Assembly: GCF_016055025.1 (NCBI RefSeq)
Contig: NZ_JAECVW010000001.1
Length of the DNA stretch: 64,000 nt
DNA from: Thermoactinomyces intermedius
Lineage (GTDB): Bacteria; Bacillota; Bacilli; Thermoactinomycetales; Thermoactinomycetaceae
Direction: 5' to 3' (one strand)
Numbering within the stretch: the first letter of the stretch is position 1; every line of letters starts with the position of its first letter. Made by a program: the position numbers and the translations under genes. Positions 8,243 through 17,247 of the stretch are shown piece after piece. Under the pieces are notes generated by a model that was not told the origin of the DNA, searched no databases, and was given only the letters and a program-made list of their open reading frames with translations.

Positions 8243-8701
8243 ATGACGATTCAAATTTTGTCGCTCATGGATGATAAACATCTGATCCAAATTTTATCCA
8301 CACAACAAGCGGCATATCAGGTGGAAGCAGAGCGAATCCGGTCCTACAATATTCCCACACTGAAAGAAACCATTCAATCCATGCGAAAATCGAAAGAAAC
8401 GTTTATAGGTATATATAAAAAAGATCAATTGGCCGGTTTTTTATCGTACATAAAAGAGAAAGACCGGATGACGATCTGCCGTCTGGCGGTTCATCCGGAC
8501 TATTTTCGGCAGGGGATTGCCTCCCGGTTGTTGACGCAGGTTTTAAACCAACCCGGGATCAAAAGTTGGGTCGTGACCACGGGAAAAGAAAATGAGCCGG
8601 CCATTCGATGTTATGAGAAGCACGGATTTCAGAAGCAGGAAGAAATCATGACAAGAGAAGGGATTCCCATCGTGCGAATGTTTAAAAAAGTTGACGGGTA
8701 G
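8243..8701 (+). CDS. GNAT family N-acetyltransferase
   Basis: 152 residues from the ATG at 8243, which is 7 nt after AAGGAGG; the ATG at 8237 directly abuts that site and is less likely. The acetyl-CoA motif reads VHPDYFRQGIASRLL (Q/RxxGxA) and the C-terminal PAIRCYEKHGFQ is the usual GNAT end. The substrate is unknown. The promoter of the thiamine operon begins within its last codons. Confidence 0.82.
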   Translation: MTIQILSLMDDKHLIQILSTQQAAYQVEAERIRSYNIPTLKETIQSMRKSKETFIGIYKKDQLAGFLSYIKEKDRMTICRLAVHPDYFRQGIASRLLTQVLNQPGIKSWVVTTGKENEPAIRCYEKHGFQKQEEIMTREGIPIVRMFKKVDG

Positions 8702-8720
8702 ATCATTCTATGTTTAGAAT
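8691..8720 (+). promoter_or_regulatory. Sigma-A promoter of the TPP-riboswitch operon
   Basis: TTGACG, 18 nt, TAGAAT. The -35 overlaps the stop of the preceding gene; predicted transcription start is about 20 nt before the aptamer. Confidence 0.6.
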
Positions 8721-8748
8721 AAAGAAGAAAACATCATATTGAATTTAT

Positions 8749-8902
8749 CCACTAGGGGTGCACGGACGTGCTGAGAGGAACATGGTTCCAACCCTTTGAA
8801 CTTGAACTGGGTCATGCCAGCGAAAGGAAGTGGGGAAGGTTCGTTATGAAGTTGACTTGACGATGCATAAAAACCGGTATCCCCATGGATGCCGGTTTTT
8901 TT
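8749..8902 (+). promoter_or_regulatory. TPP riboswitch with intrinsic terminator
   Basis: Thi-box aptamer at 8749-8833: P1 ccact/agtgg, the conserved ctgagagg and accctttgaac segments, and tgccagcgaaaggaagtgg. The expression platform is a strong hairpin at 8870-8893 (aaaccggtatcc / ggatgccggttt) followed by a T-run, so thiamine pyrophosphate is expected to stop transcription of the tenI-thiO-thiS-thiG operon. Confidence 0.95.
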
Positions 8903-8918
8903 GATGGGGGATTTGTTC

Positions 8919-9530
8919 ATGGAATTGCATGTGATATCCAGCCCTTGTCAAACCCTCGGAGATTTGATCGAACAATGGACCCGTTTGGTTCCTTATGCCG
9001 ATGCTTTTCATCTGCGCTACAAAGATAAAAGAGAAAGGGAAATACTGGAAATGGCCCGTCTGCTTCTGCAAGAAACCCCGATTCCGGCCAAATCGTTGAT
9101 CATTAACCGGCATGCTGCTGTGGCGGAAGAATTGGGGGCAGGGGGGCTGCATCTGACCGAACAACAAGAGATTTCCCGGGAAATGCTGCAACGGATGCAA
9201 CAGAAAATGCGGGTGGGACGTTCCGTTCACTCTGTCCGCCGCGCGGTTGAAGCCAAGCGGGAAGGAATGGATTATCTGATTGCAGGGCACATTTTTCCTT
9301 CCGCTTCCAAACCGGGATTGCCTCCCTTCGGGGTGGAATCGCTGCGGCGATTGGTACAAGCTTGTTCGCTGCCTGTCATTGCCATCGGCGGGATCGGGCC
9401 GGAAAATGTGAATCAAATCCGACAAACGGGTGCTACAGGAGTGGCTGTGATTTCAGCCGTCGCCCATCATCCTTCCCCGGAAGAAGTGGCAAAGGAAATG
9501 AAAAGAAGGTGGGTTGATGAAGCACAGTGA
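8919..9530 (+). CDS. tenI: Thiazole tautomerase TenI (ThiE-like fold)
   Basis: 203 residues from ATG 8919, after gggggatttgttc. TenI aromatizes the thiazole carboxylate phosphate made by ThiG. The ThiE/TenI TIM barrel is evident: FHLRYKDK, GGLHLTEQQ, GRSVHSVRRAVEA, YLIAGHIFPSASKPGLPP and the phosphate-binding IAIGGIGPENV and GATGVAVISAV. TenI rather than ThiE is favoured because the pyrophosphate-binding residues of ThiE (a DR-V--AL type segment) are not seen and the gene heads a thiazole operon. First gene after the TPP riboswitch; its end overlaps thiO. Confidence 0.85.
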   Translation: MELHVISSPCQTLGDLIEQWTRLVPYADAFHLRYKDKREREILEMARLLLQETPIPAKSLIINRHAAVAEELGAGGLHLTEQQEISREMLQRMQQKMRVGRSVHSVRRAVEAKREGMDYLIAGHIFPSASKPGLPPFGVESLRRLVQACSLPVIAIGGIGPENVNQIRQTGATGVAVISAVAHHPSPEEVAKEMKRRWVDEAQ

Positions 9531-10611
9531 TGTTTTAATTATTGGCGGAGGGATCATCGGCGGTTCCATTGCTTATCACTTGGCCAAATCGAAAGTAAAC
9601 GTTGTTATTCTTGAACAAGACCGGGCGGGCGCTCATGCCTCAAGGGCGGCCGCGGGAATGTTGGGAGCCCAGGTGGAGATGCATCAGCCGGGCCCGTTGG
9701 CCGATGTTTGTTTAAAAAGCCGGTCCATGTTTCCGGAACTGGCGGAAGAATTGCGGGAACAAACCGGGCTGGATATTGAATTGAACCGTTCGGGATTGAT
9801 CAAACCCGCCCGGTCAGAAGAGGAAGCGGCCGGTTTAAAAGAACGGATGAAATGGCAAAAAGCTGTCTGGCTGGATCGCAAAGAATGTCTGGAGAAAGAA
9901 AAAGGTCTGGGTGAAGAAGTGATCGGCGGCTTGTTTTTTCCTGAAGAATTTCAGGTCTCTGCCCCCCGGTTGACCCAGGCTTTGATCCGGGCTGCGCAAC
10001 AGCAGGGGGCAGAATTAATCGAAGATTGCAAAGTGATTGATTTTTGCGTCGAAAACGGCCGCATTCGGAAAGTGGTCACCCCGCATGAAGAATGGGCGGC
10101 GGACACGGTGGTTCTGGCGACCGGTGCCTGGACGGGGATTGCTTCGCGGCGGCTGGGACTGAACCTGCCGGTTTATCCGGTCAAAGGGGAGTCTTTGGCC
10201 TTGAAGACCACCCGCCCGTCCCTGAATCACACGATATTCGGCAACGATGTGTACATTGTGCCAAAAGCAAACGGGGAATGGATCATTGGCGCCACCGAAA
10301 AAGTGCATCAGTGGGATCCCGGCGTGACAGCCGAAGCGGTTTACCGGCTCATCGCCGATGCCTCCCGTTACTTGCCCGCTGTCAAAGAATTGAACATCAG
10401 CCGGATGTGGGCAAGTGTCCGACCCGGTACGCCGGACAGGCTTCCCGTGATCGGCAGGCTGGAAACCGTCGATCATTGCATTGTGGCCACCGGTCATTTT
10501 CGAAATGGCATTTTGCTCAGCCCTTGGACCGGTCAAGTCGTGACCCGTCTCATTTTGGGAGAGACAGAAGAAGAATGTCTCCCGTTCAGTCCCCGGAGGT
10601 TTACCGGATGA
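9517..10611 (+). CDS. thiO: Glycine oxidase ThiO
   Basis: 364 residues. FAD enzyme that oxidizes glycine to the imine needed for the thiazole ring. The Rossmann dinucleotide motif is DVLIIGGGIIGGSIAYHLA at about residues 5-23, followed by a DAO-type C-terminal domain with RPGTPDRLPVIG and ATGHFRNGILLSP. ATG 9517 has agaaggtggg upstream; a TTG at 9514 also exists. It overlaps tenI by 14 nt and is followed within 20 nt by thiS. Confidence 0.93.
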   Translation: MKHSDVLIIGGGIIGGSIAYHLAKSKVNVVILEQDRAGAHASRAAAGMLGAQVEMHQPGPLADVCLKSRSMFPELAEELREQTGLDIELNRSGLIKPARSEEEAAGLKERMKWQKAVWLDRKECLEKEKGLGEEVIGGLFFPEEFQVSAPRLTQALIRAAQQQGAELIEDCKVIDFCVENGRIRKVVTPHEEWAADTVVLATGAWTGIASRRLGLNLPVYPVKGESLALKTTRPSLNHTIFGNDVYIVPKANGEWIIGATEKVHQWDPGVTAEAVYRLIADASRYLPAVKELNISRMWASVRPGTPDRLPVIGRLETVDHCIVATGHFRNGILLSPWTGQVVTRLILGETEEECLPFSPRRFTG

Positions 10612-10626
10612 AAAGGAGGGTGTGCC

Positions 10627-10830
10627 GTGCAAATTCAGTTGAACGGGGAAAAGCAAACGGTCCCCCCTCATCTGAAAACAGTGGATGATCTCATCAAACA
10701 CTTCAAATTAAACAGCAAAATTCTTGTGGTGGAACACAACCGCCATGTGCTGACCCGGGAAATGCATGCCACGACCCGGTTGTCGGATGGTGATTGCATT
10801 GAAATTGTTCATTTTGTCGGAGGGGGATAA
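10627..10830 (+). CDS. thiS: Sulfur carrier protein ThiS
   Basis: 67 residues from a GTG with aaaaggagg upstream. Ubiquitin-like fold beginning MQIQLNGE and ending in GGG, whose diglycine end is adenylated and thiocarboxylated before donating sulfur to ThiG. No ThiF adenylase is encoded in this operon, so that step must be supplied elsewhere. It lies between thiO and thiG. Confidence 0.92.
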   Translation: MQIQLNGEKQTVPPHLKTVDDLIKHFKLNSKILVVEHNRHVLTREMHATTRLSDGDCIEIVHFVGGG

Positions 10831-10835
10831 GCCGG

Positions 10836-11603
10836 ATGTTGAAAATCGGAAAACATACTTTTCAATCGCGTTTGTTTCTTGGCACAGGGAAATTTCCCGG
10901 TTTGGATGTACAAAAAAAAGCGGTGGATGTATCCGGAACCGAGGTGTTGACTTTTGCGGTCCGCAGAATGAATCTGTATGATCCGGAGCAACCCAACTTC
11001 TTGGAAATGCTTGATTTGAAGAAATACAAACTGTTGCCAAATACAGCGGGGGCCACGACCGCGGAAGAAGCCGTACGGATCGCCCGTTTGGCCCGGGCCT
11101 CCAACTTGTGCGACATGATTAAAGTGGAAGTGATCGGCGATTCCAAAACCTTGTTGCCCGATCCCGTTGAAACGTTAAAAGCCACCCGGATGTTGGTGGA
11201 AGAAGGATTTACCGTTCTGTCTTACACTTCGGATGATCCGGTTTTGGCCCGCAAATTATGGGAAGCCGGGGCTCATGCGATCATGCCCGGAGGGGCGCCG
11301 ATTGGTTCGGGGCAAGGGTTGTTGAACCCCCTCTATCTGAAGTGGATCATTGAGGATTCGCCGGTGCCGGTAATTATTGATGCAGGAATCGGTTCGCCGA
11401 AAGATGTTGCGGAAGCCATGGAATTGGGAGCGGACGGGGTATTGCTCAACACGGCCGTATCTCAGGCGAAAGATCCGGTCAAGATGGCAGAAGCCATGAA
11501 ATATGCCGTCATGGCGGGAAGAATGGGATATGAGGCCGGAAGGATCCCGAAACGGGAATATGCCAGTGCCAGCAGTTCCGCCGGGGGATTGCCGGCCAAT
11601 TGA
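10836..11603 (+). CDS. thiG: Thiazole synthase ThiG
   Basis: 255 residues, ATG 5 nt after the thiS stop. Condenses deoxyxylulose phosphate, dehydroglycine and ThiS-thiocarboxylate. Signatures: SRLFLGTGKF, the Schiff-base lysine region MIKVEVIGD (about residue 96), GGAPIGSGQGLLNP and PVIIDAGIGSPKDVAEAMELGADGVL. Last gene of the riboswitch operon, ended by a strong hairpin. Confidence 0.96.
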   Translation: MLKIGKHTFQSRLFLGTGKFPGLDVQKKAVDVSGTEVLTFAVRRMNLYDPEQPNFLEMLDLKKYKLLPNTAGATTAEEAVRIARLARASNLCDMIKVEVIGDSKTLLPDPVETLKATRMLVEEGFTVLSYTSDDPVLARKLWEAGAHAIMPGGAPIGSGQGLLNPLYLKWIIEDSPVPVIIDAGIGSPKDVAEAMELGADGVLLNTAVSQAKDPVKMAEAMKYAVMAGRMGYEAGRIPKREYASASSSAGGLPAN

Positions 11604-11616
11604 AAATCGCTTAACG

Positions 11617-11657
11617 AAAAAATCCCCTTGCCGGATGGATCCGGCCGGGGGATTTTT
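11617..11657. terminator. Bidirectional terminator between thiG and the FtsW-like gene
   Basis: aaaaaatcccc/ggggatttttt stem with an inner ccgg/ccgg stem gives a U-run on both strands between convergent genes. Confidence 0.85.
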
Positions 11658-12800
11658 TTAACTATGTACCTGACGAATGGCAGGTGAAGAAAATTTCACT
11701 TTGCTTTTTACATTCCGGTAGCGGGAGATGTTCAGCAAAATGCCCAGCGACACCAACTTAAACACGAGTGCCGTTCCCCCGTAACTGATGAGAGGTAGCG
11801 GAACCCCGGTCACCGGAAGCAATGCCGTGACCACACCCAGATTGAAAATCGTTTCGATAGCAATCAAAGTGACGATTCCTGTGGCCATCAAGGTTCCGAA
11901 CTGGTCCGGCGCCTGGATGGCAATCAAAATGCCGCGTACAATGAGCAAGGCAAACAAAGCGATGATGATGAATCCCCCGATAAACCCGAGTTCTTCGGCA
12001 ATAATCGAGAAGATGAAATCGGTATGGGATTCCGGAAGGTAAGCCAGCTTTTGAATGCTTCTTCCAAGTCCCACCCCCGTCAATCCGCCGGGGCCGATAG
12101 CCATGAGGGATTGCATGATTTGATACCCGTCTCCGGTCGGATCACTTAACGGATTGAGCATCGATTGGATCCGGTCGACGCGGTAGTCTCCCAACAGCAT
12201 GACGCCGATGAGCACGGGAAGGCCGGATAATGTCAATAAAAAAAGATGCTTCAGCCGGGCACCGGCGCAAAAAATGATGGTGAAACATATTCCCATGATA
12301 ATCACCGTTGCGCTAAAATGAGGCTGTAACATTAAGAGTCCCAAGATCAGAAACAGGACGATCAGGGGAGGAAGCAGACCGCGCCGGAATTCATGCAAGA
12401 CCGGTTGCTTTTTGACCATGATGGAAGACATGTAAATGATCATCCCCAGCTTGACAAATTCCGAGGGCTGAAAGGAGATGGCCCCGTAACCCAGCCAACG
12501 TTGCGCTCCGTTTCTGGCCAGACCGATCATCGGGACGAGGATTAAAAGAATGAGCGAAAGGAGCAAGATCGGGCCGACCCATTTGCGGTAGGTGTGATAG
12601 GGGATATTGGAAACCGTAAAAAATAAAATCAAGCCGATCAGGGCGAAGATGGATTGTTTTTTGAAAAAGTAATAGGAATCATGGATGCCCGGATCGATAT
12701 ATCCATTGAAATAACTGGCGCTAAAAACCATGACAAGTCCAATTCCCAACAGCAAAAAGGTGAGAAAAATCAACCAAAAGTCTGGTTTGCCACGCTTCAT
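11658..12800 (-). CDS. FtsW/RodA/SpoVE family peptidoglycan polymerase
   Basis: 380 residues from ATG 12800, chosen because AGAAGGAGA lies 8 nt upstream; an upstream ATG at 12839 has no such site. SEDS-family polytopic membrane glycosyltransferase that polymerizes lipid II. About ten hydrophobic segments are seen, with ARNGAQRWLG, FQPSEFVKLG, the DPTGDGYQIMQSL loop, PESHTDFIFSIIAEELG and TGVPLPLISYGG, all diagnostic. The RIQSMLNPLSDPTGDGYQ loop fits FtsW or SpoVE better than RodA. Divergent from a second SEDS gene. Confidence 0.9.
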   Translation of the reverse strand: MKRGKPDFWLIFLTFLLLGIGLVMVFSASYFNGYIDPGIHDSYYFFKKQSIFALIGLILFFTVSNIPYHTYRKWVGPILLLSLILLILVPMIGLARNGAQRWLGYGAISFQPSEFVKLGMIIYMSSIMVKKQPVLHEFRRGLLPPLIVLFLILGLLMLQPHFSATVIIMGICFTIIFCAGARLKHLFLLTLSGLPVLIGVMLLGDYRVDRIQSMLNPLSDPTGDGYQIMQSLMAIGPGGLTGVGLGRSIQKLAYLPESHTDFIFSIIAEELGFIGGFIIIALFALLIVRGILIAIQAPDQFGTLMATGIVTLIAIETIFNLGVVTALLPVTGVPLPLISYGGTALVFKLVSLGILLNISRYRNVKSKVKFSSPAIRQVHS

Positions 12801-12890
12801 AGTGAAAATCTCCTTCTGCAAAAGGTTTTGATGTTTCATGCATTATGATAGGATGAAATCCGAGCAGAGAAAAGGAGAATGGAAATCGTG

Positions 12891-14045
12891 ATGAACAAGA
12901 AGCATCAAATCCAACAAATTGATTTTGCCACCGTGTTGATCCTCATCCTGCTTGCGGCTATTAGCATAATTGCCATATCGAGTGCGACTTACACCGGAAA
13001 CCAGGATTTTTACGAAAAACAGATCATGTGGTACATAGTCGGGTTTCTCTGTATGTTCGGTGTTCTCCTGTTTGACTATAAAATTTTGTTACAAGGGAAA
13101 CTCTTGTACATTTTATACGGGATCGGCATTTTCTTAAATCTGATCGTCATGATCCCGGGCATCGGCCAGGAAGTAAACGGTGCGCAATTGTGGATCCGGA
13201 TTGGCGGGTTTTCCCTGCAGCCGTCGGAGATGATGAAAATCTTTGTTATCTTGATATTAGCAAAAATGATGTCCCGGAAAAAAGGGGAGATGTGGGAGGA
13301 TTTTCATACGCTCGGAAAGGGTTTGCTGGCTGCAGGCGTTCCGTTTGTGATCATTTTGATCCAGCCCGATTTGGGTACGGCATTGATCTTGTTGGCCATC
13401 ACCGCAAGCATTTTACTGGTGGGCGGCTTGCACTGGAAATGGTTGGTTGGCGGTCTGACGGCGATTGCAATCGTCGTCGGTTCGGTCATTTTTCTTTATC
13501 TGACGGATTCTCCTTTGCTCCACCTCTTGTTGGCGGATCATCAGATTGAACGGATCCAGATCTTTTTGGATCCGGCATCCGATCCGACGGGAGCCGGTTA
13601 CCAGGCAACCCAGGCCAAAATCGCCATCGGTTCGGGAATGCTTTGGGGAAAAGGTTATCAACAGGGAACGCAAGCACAGGGCAACTGGATTCCGGAACCC
13701 CACAATGATTTCATCTTTGCGGTGATTGCCGAAGAGTTCGGCTTTTTGGGCGCCGGGTTCCTGCTCGCTTGTTACTTGATGTTGCTGTACCGCTTGATTC
13801 GCATTGCACTCAAGTCGGCCAACTTGTTCGGTACCTGCATCGTTTGCGGAATCGTTGGTATGTTTGCTTTCCAAATATACCAGAATATTGGAATGGCGAT
13901 CGGTTTAATGCCGATTACCGGAATCCCGCTTCCGTTCATCAGTTACGGAGGCACTTCCATTGTCACGCAACTGGTGGCGATCGGTTTGGCATTGAATGTA
14001 GGAATGCGATCCAAGGCGGAACAATTGCAATTTACCATTCATTAG
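12891..14045 (+). CDS. FtsW/RodA family peptidoglycan polymerase (RodA-like)
   Basis: About 384 residues. Second SEDS protein, divergent from the previous one with a short shared upstream region. Motifs: GAQLWIRIGGFSLQPSEMMKI, PDLGTALIL, RIQIFLDPASDPTGAGYQATQAKIAIG, WIPEPHNDFIFAVIAEEFG and TGIPLPFISYGGTS. The WIRIGGF and QPDLGTA wording resembles RodA of cell elongation. The start is uncertain: aaaggag at 12871-12877 is too close to ATG 12879, so GTG 12888 or ATG 12891 is likelier. A small gene follows by 13 nt. Confidence 0.9.
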   Translation: MNKKHQIQQIDFATVLILILLAAISIIAISSATYTGNQDFYEKQIMWYIVGFLCMFGVLLFDYKILLQGKLLYILYGIGIFLNLIVMIPGIGQEVNGAQLWIRIGGFSLQPSEMMKIFVILILAKMMSRKKGEMWEDFHTLGKGLLAAGVPFVIILIQPDLGTALILLAITASILLVGGLHWKWLVGGLTAIAIVVGSVIFLYLTDSPLLHLLLADHQIERIQIFLDPASDPTGAGYQATQAKIAIGSGMLWGKGYQQGTQAQGNWIPEPHNDFIFAVIAEEFGFLGAGFLLACYLMLLYRLIRIALKSANLFGTCIVCGIVGMFAFQIYQNIGMAIGLMPITGIPLPFISYGGTSIVTQLVAIGLALNVGMRSKAEQLQFTIH

Positions 14046-14058
14046 AGGAGGCGAATGC

Positions 14059-14337
14059 ATGAAAATCACTTCTTTGTCCCTGGATATCCGGGAAAAGGAT
14101 TTTGAACAGTATGAGGAGACGTTGATCCAAAGAGGCTGGAAAAAGGTGAAAGGCCAGCACATTTATCAAAAAAATTTCGGTGAGACCGAAGTGGAAATCC
14201 GGGAGCATATTGCCGCATTCAGTGCCGAAATCACATTGAAATTGTCGGCGCGAAACGAGCAGGGAATCAAACTGGACCGGATCATCCAATTGCTGCAAGA
14301 GTTGGACAAAGCCGATCATACCCCGGATCAAGAGTAA
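14059..14337 (+). CDS. Small hypothetical protein downstream of the RodA-like gene
   Basis: 92 residues with a good ribosome-binding site (agaggaggcgaatgc), 13 nt after the RodA-like gene and so probably co-transcribed. The sequence predicts an alpha/beta fold: MKITSLSLDI strand, a helix EKDFEQYEETLIQRG, two strands, then a C-terminal helix DRIIQLLQELDKA. No membrane segment or known motif. Family not recognised; a role in envelope synthesis is only suggested by position. Confidence 0.7.
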   Translation: MKITSLSLDIREKDFEQYEETLIQRGWKKVKGQHIYQKNFGETEVEIREHIAAFSAEITLKLSARNEQGIKLDRIIQLLQELDKADHTPDQE

Positions 14338-14367
14338 AAAAAGCCGCCTGTTTGAAGGCGGTTTTTA
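14338..14367. terminator. Intrinsic terminator, probably bidirectional
   Basis: Stem aaaaagccgcc/ggcggttttt between a plus-strand gene and the convergent antiporter gene. Confidence 0.85.
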
Positions 14368-14409
14368 TTGTACTTTTTTTGCCTTTTGTCCCATAAAATC
14401 ATAAGGGGT

Positions 14410-15615
14410 TCAGGAGGAGGCAGATTTTTTCCCCGGCTTGGGCAAAAACACTTTTAAAAGCGGCGGAGTCACAACAGTGGTGATCAAAATCACCGCAACA
14501 ATGACCGGAAACAGGGAGGCTGAAAACAGTTTGTTGTTTAATCCGATGCTTGCAATGATCAACCCGACTTCTCCCCGGGCCACCATGCCGGCGCCGACGG
14601 CGAAAGAATCGGTTGTCGGAAAACCGCCCAATTTCGCCCCGATGGCACCGCCGACCAATTTGGTTAATACCGCAACGACGGAGAACACAAGGATCTGAAT
14701 CAAAATGGATGCATTGACGGACTCAATCGTCGTCATCAAACCGATACTGACGAAAAAGACCGGCACAAAAAAGGAAAAAGAAACCGTTTCCAGTTTCGGG
14801 AACAGTTCGTCCTGAAATTTGCTGGTGCTGAGAATGAGACCGGCAAAGTATGCACCGACAATCCCGGCCAGTCCGAACATTTCGGCAAGAAATGCATAAA
14901 CGAGCGCCACGATGATGCCGATGGTCAGGATGACTTCCGTCGTCATCATCCGGTTGGCCCATTGAAAGATTTTCGGAAGCGGCTTGCGGCTCAACCAGAT
15001 GAATACGAAGAAGACAATGATTTTCACAATCAAAACCGGAAGCGATGAATTATCGTTCCCATTTTTTCCCACAAAACCAACGACAATGGATAAAGTGATG
15101 ATTCCGAGAATGTCATCCAGGACGGCCGCACCCAAAATGGTGTTGCCCGCTTTCGAATTTAAACAGCCCAATTCGCGCAACGTCTGAACCGAAATGCTGA
15201 CACTGGTCGCCACCAAAGCGGTTCCGATGAAGATGGATGTGGCAAAACGGTAGTCAAACCAGAGACCGCCGGCCAGTCCGCCGAGAAACGGCAAAATCAC
15301 CCCGATCACCGCCACCAAGGTGGAGGCAAAAGCGGCTTTTTGGAATTCTTTTAAATTGGTTTCCAACCCGGCCAAAAACATCAGCAAAATGACACCGATT
15401 TCGGCCGCTTCTTCAATAAACGCATTCATATGGATCCAGTCGAGCACCATCGGGCCCAAAAGGATGCCGGCCAAAAGTTCCCCCAGCACGGAGGGCTGAC
15501 CCCATTTTTTGCTCAGATGCCCCAAGATTTTGACAGCGAGCAGGATGATTCCCAGCTCATACAAGAATCGGAATTGTTCCAGTTTGCTGAAGTCGAAGAA
15601 TTGGTCTGGTAACAT
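14410..15615 (-). CDS. CPA2-family cation:proton antiporter (NapA/GerN-like)
   Basis: 401 residues, about 12-13 hydrophobic segments, no cytoplasmic RCK/TrkA domain. Exchanges Na+ or K+ for H+ at the cytoplasmic membrane. The GAAVLDDILGIITL segment (about residue 160) carries the Asp-Asp pair of electrogenic CPA2 antiporters such as NapA; GQPSVLGELLAGILLGP at the N-terminus and GMVARGEVGLIIASIG near residue 345 are family marks. Ion specificity is not readable. A ribosome-binding site (aacagggaggg on the minus strand) precedes ATG 15615. Confidence 0.9.
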   Translation of the reverse strand: MLPDQFFDFSKLEQFRFLYELGIILLAVKILGHLSKKWGQPSVLGELLAGILLGPMVLDWIHMNAFIEEAAEIGVILLMFLAGLETNLKEFQKAAFASTLVAVIGVILPFLGGLAGGLWFDYRFATSIFIGTALVATSVSISVQTLRELGCLNSKAGNTILGAAVLDDILGIITLSIVVGFVGKNGNDNSSLPVLIVKIIVFFVFIWLSRKPLPKIFQWANRMMTTEVILTIGIIVALVYAFLAEMFGLAGIVGAYFAGLILSTSKFQDELFPKLETVSFSFFVPVFFVSIGLMTTIESVNASILIQILVFSVVAVLTKLVGGAIGAKLGGFPTTDSFAVGAGMVARGEVGLIIASIGLNNKLFSASLFPVIVAVILITTVVTPPLLKVFLPKPGKKSASS

Positions 15616-15770
15616 GGTAACCCTCCCTGTTGTTAGGATGGATCTTTTTGGTTATAAAAATACATCCGTGTCCGTATTTTATCGTTTAGTTTTCATTTTG
15701 GTTTTTGTTAGAATAAGAATGGGTATAGATATTATGTGTATACAGGCTTGAGTTGAGGAGTGAAGGGTCA

Positions 15771-16454
15771 TTGTTTGGAGTATTTCTGTTGCTGTCATTA
15801 GCCGGTTTGGTCTTGACCTTATGGGCACAGGCCAAAGTGAGGGGAAATTATTCTAAGTGGTCAAGGGTGCCTGCACGATCCGGATTGACCGGTGCAGAAG
15901 TGGCGCGGCGCATTTTGGATCAAAACGGATTGTACAATGTGGCGGTGGAACCGGTGCGCGGGATGTTGACGGATCATTATGATCCGGTGTCCAGAGTGGT
16001 CCGGTTGTCGGAAGGGGTTTACAGCTCCGGTTCCATTGCTGCCATTTCGGTGGCCGCGCATGAGTGCGGGCATGCCATTCAACATAAAGAAGCTTATGGC
16101 GCGTTGGTCCTGCGCCATCGGATGGTTCCTGTCTTAAACATCACTTCGGGATTGGCTCCTTTCTTGTTGATGGCCGGCATTTTCTTTAAAATGACGGGAA
16201 TGCTTTTGCTCGGATTGATTTTCTTTTCCGTGGCTGTCTTGTTTCACTTGGTGACATTGCCGGTTGAATTCAACGCCAGTTCGCGGGCCAAGGCGATCAT
16301 GGTCAGGGAAGGATTTATTAACGGAGCTTCGGAAGAAAGAGGCGTCCGCAAAGTCCTGGGAGCGGCGGCGCTGACCTATGTGGCCGGTGCGGTTGTCGCC
16401 TTGGTGGAACTGTTGCAATATGTTGCTTTATTTTTCATGCAACAGGACGATTGA
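15771..16454 (+). CDS. Neutral zinc metallopeptidase, YugP family
   Basis: 227 residues from TTG 15771 with gaggagtgaaggg upstream; an upstream TTG at 15753 sits in front of that site. Membrane-embedded zinc peptidase: N-terminal hydrophobic helix, HECGH zinc site in VAAHECGHAIQH (about residue 104), two central hydrophobic segments (about 125-175) and a C-terminal one. LPVEFNASSRAKA is typical of YugP (Pfam Zn_peptidase_2). Substrates are unknown. It is followed by a strong terminator. Confidence 0.9.
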   Translation: MFGVFLLLSLAGLVLTLWAQAKVRGNYSKWSRVPARSGLTGAEVARRILDQNGLYNVAVEPVRGMLTDHYDPVSRVVRLSEGVYSSGSIAAISVAAHECGHAIQHKEAYGALVLRHRMVPVLNITSGLAPFLLMAGIFFKMTGMLLLGLIFFSVAVLFHLVTLPVEFNASSRAKAIMVREGFINGASEERGVRKVLGAAALTYVAGAVVALVELLQYVALFFMQQDD

Positions 16455-16458
16455 AGGA

Positions 16459-16485
16459 AAAACCCTCTTCGGAGGGTTTTTTTTG
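16459..16485 (+). terminator. Intrinsic terminator of the YugP gene
   Basis: aaaaccctc/gagggtttt stem with a short loop and eight T. Confidence 0.88.
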
Positions 16486-16611
16486 TGAACGGTTGATCAT
16501 CCTTTCCTGTTTTTTCCTCTTTTGCCGTCTTTATGACAGAAACCGGGTACATAGTTTGATGGCCGGATAACAATAATAATGGCAAATCAAAAGCAAAAGG
16601 GGGGAAAACAA

Positions 16612-17154
16612 ATGAACCGAATGGTCTTGTGGATGCGTGGCTTATTGAGCTTATGCCTGGTTTTTGTATTGAGTGCATGTGCCACTTCCCAAGAGCAAGG
16701 GGTGGACCGGGACACGCTGAGGGATGATGTGACGAGAATTGCCAATCGAAACAATATGAACGAACGTGCACAAAATTTTACCCGGACCAATGATACGGAT
16801 GACAACAACTTGACGCGCGGTGTCCGGGTTTCGGATGAAGTGGCCGGCGAAGTGGCCGGTTTGCCGGAAGTAAACAGCGCCGCAGCCATTGTGATGGGCA
16901 ACACGGCTTATGTGGCGGTGGTTTTAGAAGAAAAACGCGGAGACGGAAAGGTGACCGACAGATTAAAAGAAAAGATCACCAAACACGCCAGAGCCGTGGA
17001 TCCGACGTTGCGGGATGTATATGTCTCCGCCAACCCGGATTTCGTCAAACAAATGAATAATTATGCCAATGACCTGCGGAACGGACGTCCGGTCAGCGGA
17101 TTCATCAAAAATTTGAATGATATCATCCAAAGAACATTCCCGGAAGCCAAATAA
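16612..17154 (+). CDS. YhcN/YlaJ family sporulation lipoprotein
   Basis: 180 residues from ATG 16612 with aaaaggggggaaaacaa upstream. The lipobox LSAC puts the lipidated Cys at residue 23. The mature part has the family fold: LRDDVTRIANRNNMNERAQNF, then RVSDEVAGEVAGLPEVNSAAAIVMGNTAYVAVVLE, a BON-like strand-helix unit, then VYVSANPDFV. Family members sit in the spore inner membrane and affect germination or outgrowth. Monocistronic between terminators. Confidence 0.85.
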   Translation: MNRMVLWMRGLLSLCLVFVLSACATSQEQGVDRDTLRDDVTRIANRNNMNERAQNFTRTNDTDDNNLTRGVRVSDEVAGEVAGLPEVNSAAAIVMGNTAYVAVVLEEKRGDGKVTDRLKEKITKHARAVDPTLRDVYVSANPDFVKQMNNYANDLRNGRPVSGFIKNLNDIIQRTFPEAK

Positions 17155-17168
17155 GCCTTTTTTTACGG

Positions 17169-17200
17169 AGACAGACCTCTTTTGAGGTCTGTCTTTTTTA
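17169..17200 (+). terminator. Intrinsic terminator of the sporulation lipoprotein gene
   Basis: Eleven-bp stem agacagacctc/gaggtctgtct, loop tttt, then six T. Confidence 0.9.
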
Positions 17201-17247
17201 TATATAATTAGGGCAAAGAAGGAAATTGAAGCAGGGAGTGTCGGTGT

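Noticed and set aside
8749..8833. Considered whether the aptamer could be another riboswitch class
   Set aside because: The thi-box segments ctgagagg, accctttgaac and the P1 helix are unambiguous, and thiazole genes follow.
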